The translations under genes and the position numbers were made by a program. Below the pieces are notes generated by a model. The model was not told the DNA's origin. It did not search any database and saw only the letters and a list, made by a program, of their open reading frames with translations. From NCBI GenBank assembly GCA_017743585.1, contig JAGHYP010000207.1, positions 1-5,125 on the forward strand: a stretch of DNA of 5,125 bases, in the 5' to 3' direction. This document shows, in pieces, positions 1 to 5,125 of this stretch; position 1 is the first letter of the stretch, and each line of letters begins with the position of its first letter. The DNA comes from Chloroflexota bacterium (GTDB taxonomy: Bacteria > Chloroflexota > Anaerolineae > Aggregatilineales > UBA2796).

Positions 1-409
1 CGCTCAGCGCCACAGCGGCGCCATCCTTAACTCTAGCCATTTCCAGCAGCCGCAACCCGCCGAGCTGCCTGCGCCTGCGCCAGAGCAGAGCGCGCCGCCT
101 ACGCCCAGCGCCGAGCTGACCGACGAAGAGGCGCCGCCCGCCTTTGTGGATGTGGAAGTGCCGAGCGCGCCGCGTCCTGCGCCTGCGCCGCCCGCCAAAC
201 TGCAGCGTCCTGCGCTGATCTCAGAGCCGCCGCCCGCTCCCAAGGATGAGCCGCGCCGCAAGCAGCGTGGCGGCAAGGGCAAACAGAAACCATCTGCCGC
301 CCACGAGCTGATCTACGATGAAGAGCGCGGCGAAACCATCCGCCTGCGCAAGCACAAGCGGCGCAGCAACCGCGATTGGGAAGATTACTATTACGAGGAT
401 GAGCTATGA
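1..409 (+). CDS. nusA: C-terminal tail of probable transcription termination/antitermination protein NusA (5' truncated)
   Basis: The reading frame is open from base 2 to the TGA at 407-409 and gives 135 residues; the start lies outside the window. The conserved NusA domains (N-terminal, S1, KH1, KH2) are not present here, so the name rests mainly on position: nusA directly upstream of ylxR and infB is a very common bacterial gene order. The first ~80 residues are low-complexity, rich in Pro, Ala, Glu and Gln, and look disordered. A basic patch follows at about residues 85-96 (RRKQRGGKGKQK). A short motif-like segment at about 102-121 contains LIYDEERGE and then RLRKHKRR, and the protein ends in an acidic, tyrosine-rich tail (DWEDYYYEDEL). 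No membrane segment or signal is visible. The stop overlaps the ylxR start (ATGA), implying translational coupling. Another gene with a disordered tail cannot be excluded from this fragment alone. Confidence 0.68.
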   Translation, partial: AQRHSGAILNSSHFQQPQPAELPAPAPEQSAPPTPSAELTDEEAPPAFVDVEVPSAPRPAPAPPAKLQRPALISEPPPAPKDEPRRKQRGGKGKQKPSAAHELIYDEERGETIRLRKHKRRSNRDWEDYYYEDEL

Positions 410-717
410 GCCAATCAGCGCCAGCCAAGCCGCGCAAGCACGTCCCTGAGCGCACGTGCGTCATCTGCTGCCAGAAGACGGCCAAGCGCAGCCTGATCCG
501 CCTTGTGCGCACGCTCGATCAAGGCGTGCAGGTCGATCCGAGCGGCAAGCGCAATGGACGCGGCGCTTACTTGTGCCACCGCGCTGAGTGCTGGCAGCGC
601 GCTATCAGCGGCGAGGCGCTGGCGAAGGCGCTGCGCACAACGCTCACTGCTGAGGATCGTGCGCGTCTACAGGCGGCGGCGCTGCAGTTCGTTCTGCACA
701 AGGATGGAGCAAGCTAG
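406..717 (+). CDS. ylxR: YlxR/RnpM family RNA-binding protein
   Basis: This 103-residue protein has the YlxR family signature: RTCVIC at residues 16-21, KRSLIRLVR at about 27-35, VDPSGK at about 43-48 and GRGAYLC at 51-57, followed by CW at 62-63. The family is a small cytoplasmic RNA-binding fold found between nusA and infB. In Bacillus subtilis the homologue (RnpM) binds RNase P RNA and modulates RNase P activity; the same role here is inferred. Cysteines at 18, 21, 57 and 62 form a C-x2-C ... C-x4-C pattern that could bind a metal, with an extra Cys at 22. The length is near the usual ~90-110 residues. The ATG at 406 overlaps the upstream stop, and GAGG at 395-398 sits 7 bases before it, which supports this start. 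The C-terminal ~30 residues are helical-looking and weakly conserved. Confidence 0.93.
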   Translation: MSQSAPAKPRKHVPERTCVICCQKTAKRSLIRLVRTLDQGVQVDPSGKRNGRGAYLCHRAECWQRAISGEALAKALRTTLTAEDRARLQAAALQFVLHKDGAS

Positions 718-772
718 GCATATGGTGGCTTACAGCTGCGCGCAGCGGATTGTTCGGCACGGTAATTCACGG

Positions 773-802
773 TTGAGCCACTTGCCGAGTTGTGCGTGTA
801 CT
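773..802 (+). promoter_or_regulatory. infB: Weak candidate sigma-70-type promoter before infB
   Basis: TTGAGC at 773-778 matches TTGACA at four of six positions. TGTACT at 797-802 matches TATAAT at four of six, with an 18-base spacer. Transcription would begin near 809 and give infB a leader of about 118 bases containing the 803-856 and 888-912 hairpins. The match is poor and such matches occur by chance. It is listed only because a gap of this size inside a compact operon is where a secondary promoter would be expected. Confidence 0.18.
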
Positions 803-856
803 CAGCTTAGCACTGCGAGAGGCGTTATGTGAGCCGTCCTTCCCGCTGCTAGGCTG
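803..856 (+). ncRNA. Candidate long stem-loop in the infB leader
   Basis: Ten consecutive pairs join 803-812 to 847-856 (CAGCUUAGCA with UGCUAGGCUG, one G-U). After a two-base bulge (813-814) the helix can continue from 815-822 to 839-846 with one A-C mismatch and one G-U, leaving a 16-base loop. The sides are contiguous on the 3' strand, so the two segments would stack as one arm. No U-run follows immediately. This is a hand-folded structure; function (cis-regulation, RNase processing site, protein binding) is unknown. Confidence 0.35.
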
Positions 857-887
857 CGCTACACGCTTTTCATGAGAATGAGTCTGA

Positions 888-912
888 GCTGGCCGCCGAT
901 CAGCGCGGCAGC
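888..912 (+). promoter_or_regulatory. infB: Hairpin directly upstream of the infB ribosome binding site
   Basis: GCUG at 888-891 pairs with CAGC at 909-912, and CCGC at 893-896 pairs with GCGG at 905-908, with G892 bulged and an eight-base loop (897-904). The stem ends at base 912, and the GGGAGGAA Shine-Dalgarno begins at 913. Such a placement leaves the binding site exposed but could tune ribosome loading or stack with the initiation complex. This is inferred from pairing alone. Confidence 0.35.
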
Positions 913-920
913 GGGAGGAA
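913..920 (+). promoter_or_regulatory. infB: Strong Shine-Dalgarno of infB
   Basis: GGGAGGAA contains the near-complete anti-16S match GGAGG at 914-918, eight bases before the ATG at 927. It is the best ribosome binding site in the window and fixes the infB start. It lies directly 3' of the 888-912 stem. Confidence 0.85.
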
Positions 921-926
921 TGTTAT

Positions 927-2714
927 ATGGCTAAAGAACGCCAACTGATCGAAATTCCTGATTTTATCACTGTTCGTGAACTAGCCTCGTTGTTGGGCGT
1001 CAGCCCGATTGACGTCATGAAGCAGCTGATCAGCAGCGGCATCATGGCGACTATCAACCAGCAGCTTGATTTTGAGACAGCGGCGCTGATCGCCGAAGAC
1101 ATGGGCTTCGAAGTGCGCCCGATCGCGCCGCCCGAGCCGGAGACTGTCAGCCCGGACGATCTGCCACCTTGGCGGCGCATTTACGCCGAAGAAGACCCGA
1201 AGTCGCTTGTGCCGCGCCCGCCTGTGGTGACCATTCTTGGACACGTCGATCACGGCAAGACTACGCTGCTGGACGCCATTCGGCACGCGAACGTCGCTGA
1301 AGGCGAGGCCGGCGGCATCACGCAGCACATCGGCGCGTATCAAGTCACGCATAATGGACGGAAGATCACCTTCTTGGATACGCCTGGGCACGCCGCCTTC
1401 ACGGCGATGCGCGCGCGCGGCGCACAAGGCGCTGATATCGCCGTGTTGGTCGTCGCCGCTGATGACGGGGTGATGCCGACCACTAAGGAAGCGATTGCGC
1501 ACGCTCGCGCGGCGCGTATCCCGCTCGTAGTCGCCATCAACAAGATTGATAAGCGCAATGCCAACCCCGAGCGCGTCAAGCAAGAGCTAGCAGAGTTGGG
1601 CATCGTGCCTGACGAATGGGGCGGCAATACCATGTTCATCCCTGTCTCGGCGCGCGATAAGATCGGCATCGAAGACCTGCTGGAGGCGATCTTGCTCACA
1701 GCGGAAAGTCATCCGATCCACGCCAATCCAAAAGGCAAGACAGCTGGCACGGTTATCGAAGCACGTTTGGATAAGACGCGCGGCGTGATCGCCACGCTCT
1801 TGGTGCAGAACGGCACGTTGCGCGTCGGCGATATTGTGGTGGCGGGCGCCGCCTACGGCAAGATTCGCGCTATGTTCGATGAGAACGGCAAGAACGTGCG
1901 CGAGGCGCCGCCTTCTACGCCTGTGCAGGTCATGGGCTTCGCTGAGCAGCCGCACGTCGGCGATTTGTTCGTCACGTTCCGCAACGAGCGCGAGGCACGT
2001 GCGCTGGTGGAAGAGCGCAAACAGGCAGCTGCGCGAGCTGCCACACAGACAGCGCGCCCTGCTGCTTCGCTTGAGGATATTTTCAAGCGCTTCCAAGCCG
2101 GCGAGACCAAAGAGCTGCTGATCATCCTCAAGGTGGATGCGCAAGGCTCGCTTGAGCCGATTGTCAACGAGCTGAACGCGCTCAGCACGACTGATCTCAG
2201 CTTGAAAATTCTCCATGCGGAGATCGGCAACATCACTGAGAACGATATCAATCTCGCCACTTCAACTGGCGCGATCGTGATCGGCTTCAATGTGAGCGTG
2301 GATACAGCTGCGCGCAAGCTCGCCGAGTCAAACGCCGTCGAGATTCGCGTTTACGACGTCATCTACACGCTCGTCGAAGATGTTGAGAAGGCGCTCAAGG
2401 GGATGCTGGAGCCTGTCTATCAGGATCGCGTGATCGGCGTGGCGGAAGTGCGCAAGATCTTCAAGGTGCCGAAGCAGGGCAAGATCGCAGGCTGCGCGGT
2501 GCGCGAAGGCGAGATTCGGCGCAACGCTAAAGTGCGCGTGCGGCGCGGGCGTGAGATCGTCGCTGAGGGCATTGGGGTCATCTCGCTCAAGCGCGAGACG
2601 GAAGATGTGCGCGAGGTGCGCGCAGGTTTAGAGTGCGGCATCGGCTTGGAGAACTACGAAGGCTTCGAAGTGGGCGACTTGCTAGAATTCGTCGTGCGCG
2701 AGCGCGTCAGTTGA
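927..2714 (+). CDS. infB: Translation initiation factor IF-2
   Basis: IF2 is the GTPase that brings initiator fMet-tRNA to the 30S subunit and promotes 50S joining. One IF2-N domain lies at about residues 8-63 (TVRELASLLGVSP..). A short Pro/acidic linker of about 35 residues replaces the long N-terminal extension of enterobacterial IF2. The G domain has G1 GHVDHGKT at 105-112, the switch I segment GGITQHIGAY at 129-138, G3 DTPGH at 151-155, G4 NKID at 205-208 and G5 SAR at 241-243. The switch II His (H155) is present. Domain II follows at about 270-355, a helical linker to about 395, domain III at about 396-490, and the tRNA-binding C2 domain at about 500-590, including AGCAVREG and the GLECGIGLENYEGF signature near 567-580. 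All key residues look intact. At 595 residues it is a short-form IF2, as in many non-proteobacterial groups. The ATG at 927 is fixed by GGGAGGAA upstream. Confidence 0.98.
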   Translation: MAKERQLIEIPDFITVRELASLLGVSPIDVMKQLISSGIMATINQQLDFETAALIAEDMGFEVRPIAPPEPETVSPDDLPPWRRIYAEEDPKSLVPRPPVVTILGHVDHGKTTLLDAIRHANVAEGEAGGITQHIGAYQVTHNGRKITFLDTPGHAAFTAMRARGAQGADIAVLVVAADDGVMPTTKEAIAHARAARIPLVVAINKIDKRNANPERVKQELAELGIVPDEWGGNTMFIPVSARDKIGIEDLLEAILLTAESHPIHANPKGKTAGTVIEARLDKTRGVIATLLVQNGTLRVGDIVVAGAAYGKIRAMFDENGKNVREAPPSTPVQVMGFAEQPHVGDLFVTFRNEREARALVEERKQAAARAATQTARPAASLEDIFKRFQAGETKELLIILKVDAQGSLEPIVNELNALSTTDLSLKILHAEIGNITENDINLATSTGAIVIGFNVSVDTAARKLAESNAVEIRVYDVIYTLVEDVEKALKGMLEPVYQDRVIGVAEVRKIFKVPKQGKIAGCAVREGEIRRNAKVRVRRGREIVAEGIGVISLKRETEDVREVRAGLECGIGLENYEGFEVGDLLEFVVRERVS

Positions 2715-2736
2715 TTTCAGAACGGAGCAGTGTGAG

Positions 2737-3105
2737 ATGACTCTCAAACAAGAGCGCATGGCGGATCGGATTCGCGAGCTTCTGAGCGGGCTGCTGCGCT
2801 CCGAAGTGAGCGACCCTGCCCTGCGAGGTGTGACGGTCACAGAGGTCGTGCTGGATCGCGAGCTTGAACATGCGAACGTTTACGTGAACGCGCTGGGCGA
2901 GGAAGCGCGCGCTGAGGAAGTCATGGCAGGCTTGCGCCGCGCGCGCGGCTTCCTGCGCCGCGAGCTGGCGAGCCGTATCCGTCTGCGCCGTGCCCCCGAG
3001 CTGCGCTTCTACTGGGATGAGACGCTCAGCCGCGCAGCGCGCATCGAAGCCATGCTGGATAGCCTCAACATCCCGCCTGCCGAGCCGAAGAAGGATGAAG
3101 ACTGA
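2737..3105 (+). CDS. rbfA: 30S ribosome-binding factor A (RbfA)
   Basis: This 122-residue protein matches RbfA, a small cytoplasmic KH-fold protein that binds the immature 30S subunit near the 5' end of 16S rRNA and acts in late small-subunit maturation and cold adaptation. Visible family features are MADRIRELLSGLLRSEVSDP at about residues 8-27, a GVTVTEVVLDREL strand-helix region at 31-43, ANVYVN at 46-51, the A-x-G helix kink typical of this KH variant (ARG at 69-71), and the C-terminal block RIRLRRAPELRFYWDETL at 80-97. A charged tail (PAEPKKDED) follows. Length is normal for the family. The start at 2737 has GGAG at 2724-2727, nine bases upstream; Met-8 is an alternative but would lose a conserved basic N-terminus. 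The gene lies 22 bases after infB, and its TGA directly abuts the next ATG (TGAATG), so coupling with nrnA is likely. Confidence 0.96.
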   Translation: MTLKQERMADRIRELLSGLLRSEVSDPALRGVTVTEVVLDRELEHANVYVNALGEEARAEEVMAGLRRARGFLRRELASRIRLRRAPELRFYWDETLSRAARIEAMLDSLNIPPAEPKKDED

Positions 3106-4086
3106 ATGCACTTCGATTGGGAACTCGCCAACGCTTTACTCAACGCCGCGCAACAGCCGATCTTGGTCACGCACGTGCAGCCGGATGGCGACGCTTTCGG
3201 CGCGCTGCTCGGTCTAGGCAACGCGCTGCTGGCTGCGGGCAAAACGCCCATCCTTGCCGTTGAAGGCGGCATGAGCGACCGCTTCCGCTTTCTGCCCGGC
3301 GCTGAGCGCGTGCGCGCCGATCTTGACGGCGTGCGCGGCGACTTAGCGATCATCCTCGATTGCAGCGATGAGCGGCGAGCGGGCAAGTTGCTAGCGCCTC
3401 TCAAGGCGCTGAACGTGCCGATCATCAACATTGACCATCATCGCACCAACACGCTCTTCGGCACAGCGAATCTGGTGGACGAGACTTGGGTCAGCACGAC
3501 TGAAGGCGTGCTTGCGTGGCTCGATCACTTGGGCATAGCGCTCACGCCTGAGACGGCGCAATGCCTGCTGTGCGGCCTCGTCACGGATACGCTGTGCTTC
3601 CGCACGGATAGCGTCAAGACAGATACGCTTGGCAAGGCACAGCGCCTTGTGGACGCCGGCGCCAACCTGAATTACATCGTGCAGAAGACGCTCAGCACAA
3701 TCGAGACGGGCATCCTGCGCTTGTGGTCGCAGGTGATGCCGACTGTGAAGCTAGAAGACGGCGTGGTCTGGGTGAAGATCACGCTTGCGGCGCGGCAAGC
3801 CGCTAACGCGCCTGAGCGCGGCGACGGCGACTTGGTCGGGCTGCTTTTGCAGGCGGAAGACGCGCATATCGCCGCCATTTTCCGCGAGCAAGCGGACGGC
3901 ACAACTGAGCTCAGCTTGCGCGCTGTGCCGGGCTTTGACGTGGCGAGCGTGGCGCAGCGCTTCGGCGGCGGCGGGCACAAGCTCGCTGCAGGCGCTACGC
4001 TGCAAGGCACGCCCGATAGCGTCGAAGCGGAAGTGATCGCCGCGCTCAAGGCAGCGGCGCGACAAGGGACGCCGACCTTTGCCTGA
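3106..4086 (+). CDS. nrnA: DHH/DHHA1 family oligoribonuclease/pAp phosphatase (NrnA-like)
   Basis: This 326-residue protein belongs to the bifunctional NrnA group, which degrades 2-5 nt nanoRNAs and dephosphorylates pAp using Mn ions. The DHH catalytic domain shows motif I THVQPDGD at residues 22-29, motif II LDCSD at 84-88, motif III DHH at 110-112 and motif IV LVTDTLCFRTD at 158-168. Together these give the expected metal ligands His-23, Asp-27, Asp-29, Asp-85, His-111 and Asp-161. The C-terminal DHHA1 domain carries the substrate-binding glycine loop GGGGHKLAAGA at 287-297. Length fits the family (about 310-340). The usual Ser after PDGDxxG is Ala here (residue 32), a mild variation. The ATG at 3106 directly follows the rbfA stop, with AAGGA at 3091-3095 as ribosome binding site. 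Its place between rbfA and truB is common in Gram-positive-type and Chloroflexota-type operons. Substrate preference cannot be read from sequence; a related DHH phosphoesterase remains possible. Confidence 0.93.
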   Translation: MHFDWELANALLNAAQQPILVTHVQPDGDAFGALLGLGNALLAAGKTPILAVEGGMSDRFRFLPGAERVRADLDGVRGDLAIILDCSDERRAGKLLAPLKALNVPIINIDHHRTNTLFGTANLVDETWVSTTEGVLAWLDHLGIALTPETAQCLLCGLVTDTLCFRTDSVKTDTLGKAQRLVDAGANLNYIVQKTLSTIETGILRLWSQVMPTVKLEDGVVWVKITLAARQAANAPERGDGDLVGLLLQAEDAHIAAIFREQADGTTELSLRAVPGFDVASVAQRFGGGGHKLAAGATLQGTPDSVEAEVIAALKAAARQGTPTFA

Positions 4087-4960
4087 AGTATTCGGCTTTC
4101 TGCCCGTGGATAAGCCGCAAGGCATGACCAGCCACGATGTGGTGGCAGCCGCTCGCCGCGCGACGCGCATTCAGCGCGTCGGGCATTGCGGGACGCTTGA
4201 TCCGCTCGCCACAGGCGTGTTGGTCTTGTGCTTCGGCGCGGCGACGCGCTTGAGCGAGTACGTCATGGCGACCGACAAGCGCTATCTGGCGCGAGTGCGG
4301 CTCGGCGCCACCACAGAGACCGATGACGCGGAAGGTCAGCTGCGCGACGAGCGACCAATCGGGCATTTGAGCGAGTCGGATGTAGCGGCTGCTTTGGCGC
4401 GCTTCAACGGCGAGATCGAGCAGATTCCGCCGATGTATAGCGCCATCAAGCGAGGCGGCAAAAAGTTGTACGATCTGGCGCGACGCGGCGAGGCAGTCGA
4501 GCGGTCGCTGCGTCGTGTTCGGTTGCAAACTCGCCTGCTGCGCTACGAGGCGCCATACGCTGAGATCGCAATTGAATGCTCGCACGGCACGTATGTGCGC
4601 AGCCTTGCGCGCGATCTAGGCGCGGCGCTTGGCGTAGGCGGCTTCTTGGCGGGCTTGCGCAGGCTCGCCAGCGGCAGTTTCGATCAGCCTGTGGCCTGGG
4701 ACACATTGCGAGCAGCGTTTGACGATGGCACTTGGTTGCGCTACCTGCAGGATGAGCGCGCTGCGCTGTCGCATCTGCGCGAAGTGCAATTGGATGCCGC
4801 GCAAACAGCGCTCGTTCGGCACGGTCGCAGCGTGCCCGCCGCCCAAGCGCCTGAAGACGGCACACTAGCGCGGCTCTACGCTGATACCGGCGAATTTCTC
4901 GCCATTGCCGCTTGCCGCAGTGGCTCGTGGCAGCCGATCAAGGTATTTCAGCAGCGCTGA
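4079..4960 (+). CDS. truB: tRNA pseudouridine(55) synthase TruB
   Basis: TruB isomerises uridine 55 in the T-psi-C loop of tRNAs. The 293-residue product shows FLPVDKPQGMTSHDVV at about 7-22, the catalytic motif GHCGTLDPLATGVL at 35-48 with nucleophile Asp-41, the KRYLARVRLGATTETDDAEG block at 67-86, the IPPMYSAIKRGGKKLYDLAR block at 116-135 and the SHGTYVRSLARDLG motif at 168-181. A C-terminal PUA-like region ends in WQPIKVF (284-290). No key residue is missing and the length is typical. The start is TTG at 4079, inside the last codons of nrnA (8-base overlap), with AAGGGA at 4064-4069 placed nine bases upstream. I see no better ATG, and starting at the in-frame GTG near residue 10 would remove conserved FLP. 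The overlap and rare start codon suggest translation coupled to nrnA at modest level. Confidence 0.96.
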   Translation: MPEVFGFLPVDKPQGMTSHDVVAAARRATRIQRVGHCGTLDPLATGVLVLCFGAATRLSEYVMATDKRYLARVRLGATTETDDAEGQLRDERPIGHLSESDVAAALARFNGEIEQIPPMYSAIKRGGKKLYDLARRGEAVERSLRRVRLQTRLLRYEAPYAEIAIECSHGTYVRSLARDLGAALGVGGFLAGLRRLASGSFDQPVAWDTLRAAFDDGTWLRYLQDERAALSHLREVQLDAAQTALVRHGRSVPAAQAPEDGTLARLYADTGEFLAIAACRSGSWQPIKVFQQR

Positions 4961-4964
4961 AGGG
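4946..4964 (+). promoter_or_regulatory. truB 3'-end hairpin overlapping an AAGGG ribosome binding site
   Basis: UUCAGC at 4947-4952 pairs perfectly with GCUGAA at 4956-4961 around a three-base loop, with a possible further U-G pair at 4946/4962. The 3' arm contains the truB stop codon (4958-4960) and the first bases of AAGGG (4960-4964). AAGGG is seven bases before the first ATG at 4972 but 23 bases before the ftsY ATG at 4988. There is no U-run, so it is not an intrinsic terminator. Ribosomes finishing truB would melt it. Confidence 0.35.
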
Positions 4965-4966
4965 CT

Positions 4967-4998
4967 ACAGCATGTCGGAATAACAGCATGTCGGAATA
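4967..4998 (+). repeat. Perfect 16-base tandem duplication at the ftsY start
   Basis: ACAGCATGTCGGAATA occurs twice head to tail, at 4967-4982 and 4983-4998, without mismatch; identity stops exactly at both ends. Each copy holds an ATG followed by TCG GAA. Because 16 is not a multiple of three, the first ATG (4972) runs into TAA at 4981-4983 after Met-Ser-Glu, while the second (4988) opens ftsY. Likely origin is replication slippage or a small duplication. Confidence 0.95.
4972..4983 (+). other. Three-codon decoy cistron (Met-Ser-Glu-stop) before ftsY
   Basis: ATG TCG GAA TAA begins seven bases after AAGGG (4960-4964), the best-placed ribosome binding site in this junction. Its stop ends at 4983, four bases before the ftsY ATG at 4988. 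It is therefore arranged like a minimal upstream open frame permitting termination-reinitiation. Whether ribosomes start here is not known. Confidence 0.4.
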
Positions 4999-5125
4999 TC
5001 GGAAAGGCTTGAGCAAGACGCGCGTCTCGTTCTTCGGACGCATCAAGCAGGCGCTCGGCGTGACGCAAGTGACCGAGGAGACGTGGGAAGAGATCGAGAC
5101 CTTGCTCATCCAAGCGGACGTGGGC
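4988..5125 (+). CDS. ftsY: Signal recognition particle receptor FtsY (3' truncated, N-terminal 46 residues)
   Basis: FtsY is the SRP receptor GTPase that docks ribosome-nascent chain-SRP complexes at the membrane translocon. Only the start of the helical N domain is in the window: LSKTR at residues 8-12, FFGRIKQALG at 15-24 and the hallmark EEIETLLIQADVG at 34-46, which in this family precedes the G domain. The related Ffh differs at this segment. There is no long acidic A domain; the protein starts almost at the N domain, as in many non-enterobacterial FtsY. The ATG at 4988 has only a weak GGAA (4977-4980) seven bases upstream, because the better AAGGG site is separated by the duplicated 16 bases. 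A TTG at 5009 is a less likely alternative, since it has poor ribosome-site spacing. The gene lies 27 bases after truB on the same strand, probably in the same transcript. The frame is open to the window end. Confidence 0.9.
   Translation, partial: MSEYRKGLSKTRVSFFGRIKQALGVTQVTEETWEEIETLLIQADVG

Larger units (their letters stand above)
718..926 (+). other. 209-base non-coding leader between ylxR and infB
   Basis: This is the only sizeable gap in the window. I find no convincing gene in it on either strand and no tRNA-like cloverleaf. On the transcript it can form three stem-loops: an outer stem 724-732/774-782 with a small nested hairpin at 735-746, a longer arm at 803-856, and a hairpin at 888-912 touching the infB ribosome binding site. 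A weak T4 run lies at 867-870, ten bases beyond the second arm, which is too far away and too short for a typical intrinsic terminator. It could be a 5' untranslated control region, a processing site, or a spot for an internal promoter. Confidence 0.6.

Noticed and set aside
68..189. CCTGCGCCTGCGCC repeated at 68-81 and 176-189 in the nusA tail.
   Set aside because: Both copies encode Pro-Ala-Pro-Ala-Pro in frame, so the repeat is explained by low-complexity protein sequence and biased codon use.
722..832. A 36-codon open frame beginning ATG four bases after the ylxR stop and ending ATG-TGA.
   Set aside because: Its ribosome site (GGAG at 706-709) is poorly spaced, the frame is a continuation of an out-of-frame opening inside ylxR, the product resembles nothing I know, and it overlaps the stem-loops. 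A leader peptide is possible but unsupported.
857..870. Possible intrinsic terminator formed by the 803-856 arm and TTTT at 867-870.
   Set aside because: The T-run has only four bases and begins ten bases after the stem, so it does not meet the usual stem-plus-immediate-U-tract pattern.
981..2216. Two long minus-strand open frames of about 200 codons each opposite infB.
   Set aside because: They lie antisense to an unmistakable, full-length infB and result from its GC-rich third positions; the products are Arg/Ala/His-rich with no recognisable motif.
4814..4825. GTTCGGCACGGT, a 12-base exact copy of bases 752-763 in the infB leader.
   Set aside because: A single 12-base match between a coding region and the leader in a GC-rich window is plausible by chance, with no extension on either side and no common context.
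4046..4865. Minus-strand open frames opposite truB.
   Set aside because: truB is intact with all its motifs, and the antisense products have low-complexity Arg/Ala composition without a ribosome site or family resemblance.

Overview
The window is a stretch of a bacterial chromosome carrying one dense, all-plus-strand housekeeping operon of the nusA-infB type. The DNA is GC-rich (roughly 60% by eye), with strong GC bias at third codon positions, which produces many long but spurious open frames. The protein style fits a member of the Chloroflexota (Anaerolineae-like): a short IF2 of 595 residues, YlxR with a CW-containing Cys pair, and FtsY without a long acidic N-terminus. That placement is an inference from remembered family style, not from a search. 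No mobile element, CRISPR array, tRNA, rRNA or phage gene is visible.

Layout: 1-409 is the 3' end of a gene that is probably nusA, with a low-complexity, charged C-terminal tail. 406-717 is ylxR (rnpM), overlapping nusA by ATGA. 718-926 is a 209-base non-coding gap that stands out in an otherwise gapless operon. It contains three plausible RNA stem-loops, the last ending directly against the infB Shine-Dalgarno sequence. 927-2714 is infB (IF2), 2737-3105 is rbfA, 3106-4086 is a DHH/DHHA1 nanoRNase (nrnA), and 4079-4960 is truB, starting at TTG inside the end of nrnA. 4988-5125 is the start of ftsY, cut by the window end.

Together the genes couple transcription elongation/antitermination (NusA), RNase P modulation (YlxR), translation initiation (IF2), 30S maturation (RbfA), recycling of very short RNAs (NrnA), tRNA pseudouridine-55 formation (TruB) and co-translational membrane targeting (FtsY). 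Tight spacing and overlaps from rbfA to truB suggest one transcript with translational coupling.

I see no undescribed multi-gene system. The two things most worth a second look are small. One is a perfect 16-base tandem duplication over the ftsY start codon, which puts a three-codon decoy cistron (Met-Ser-Glu-stop) between the well-placed ribosome binding site and the true start. The other is the structured, unexplained leader before infB.
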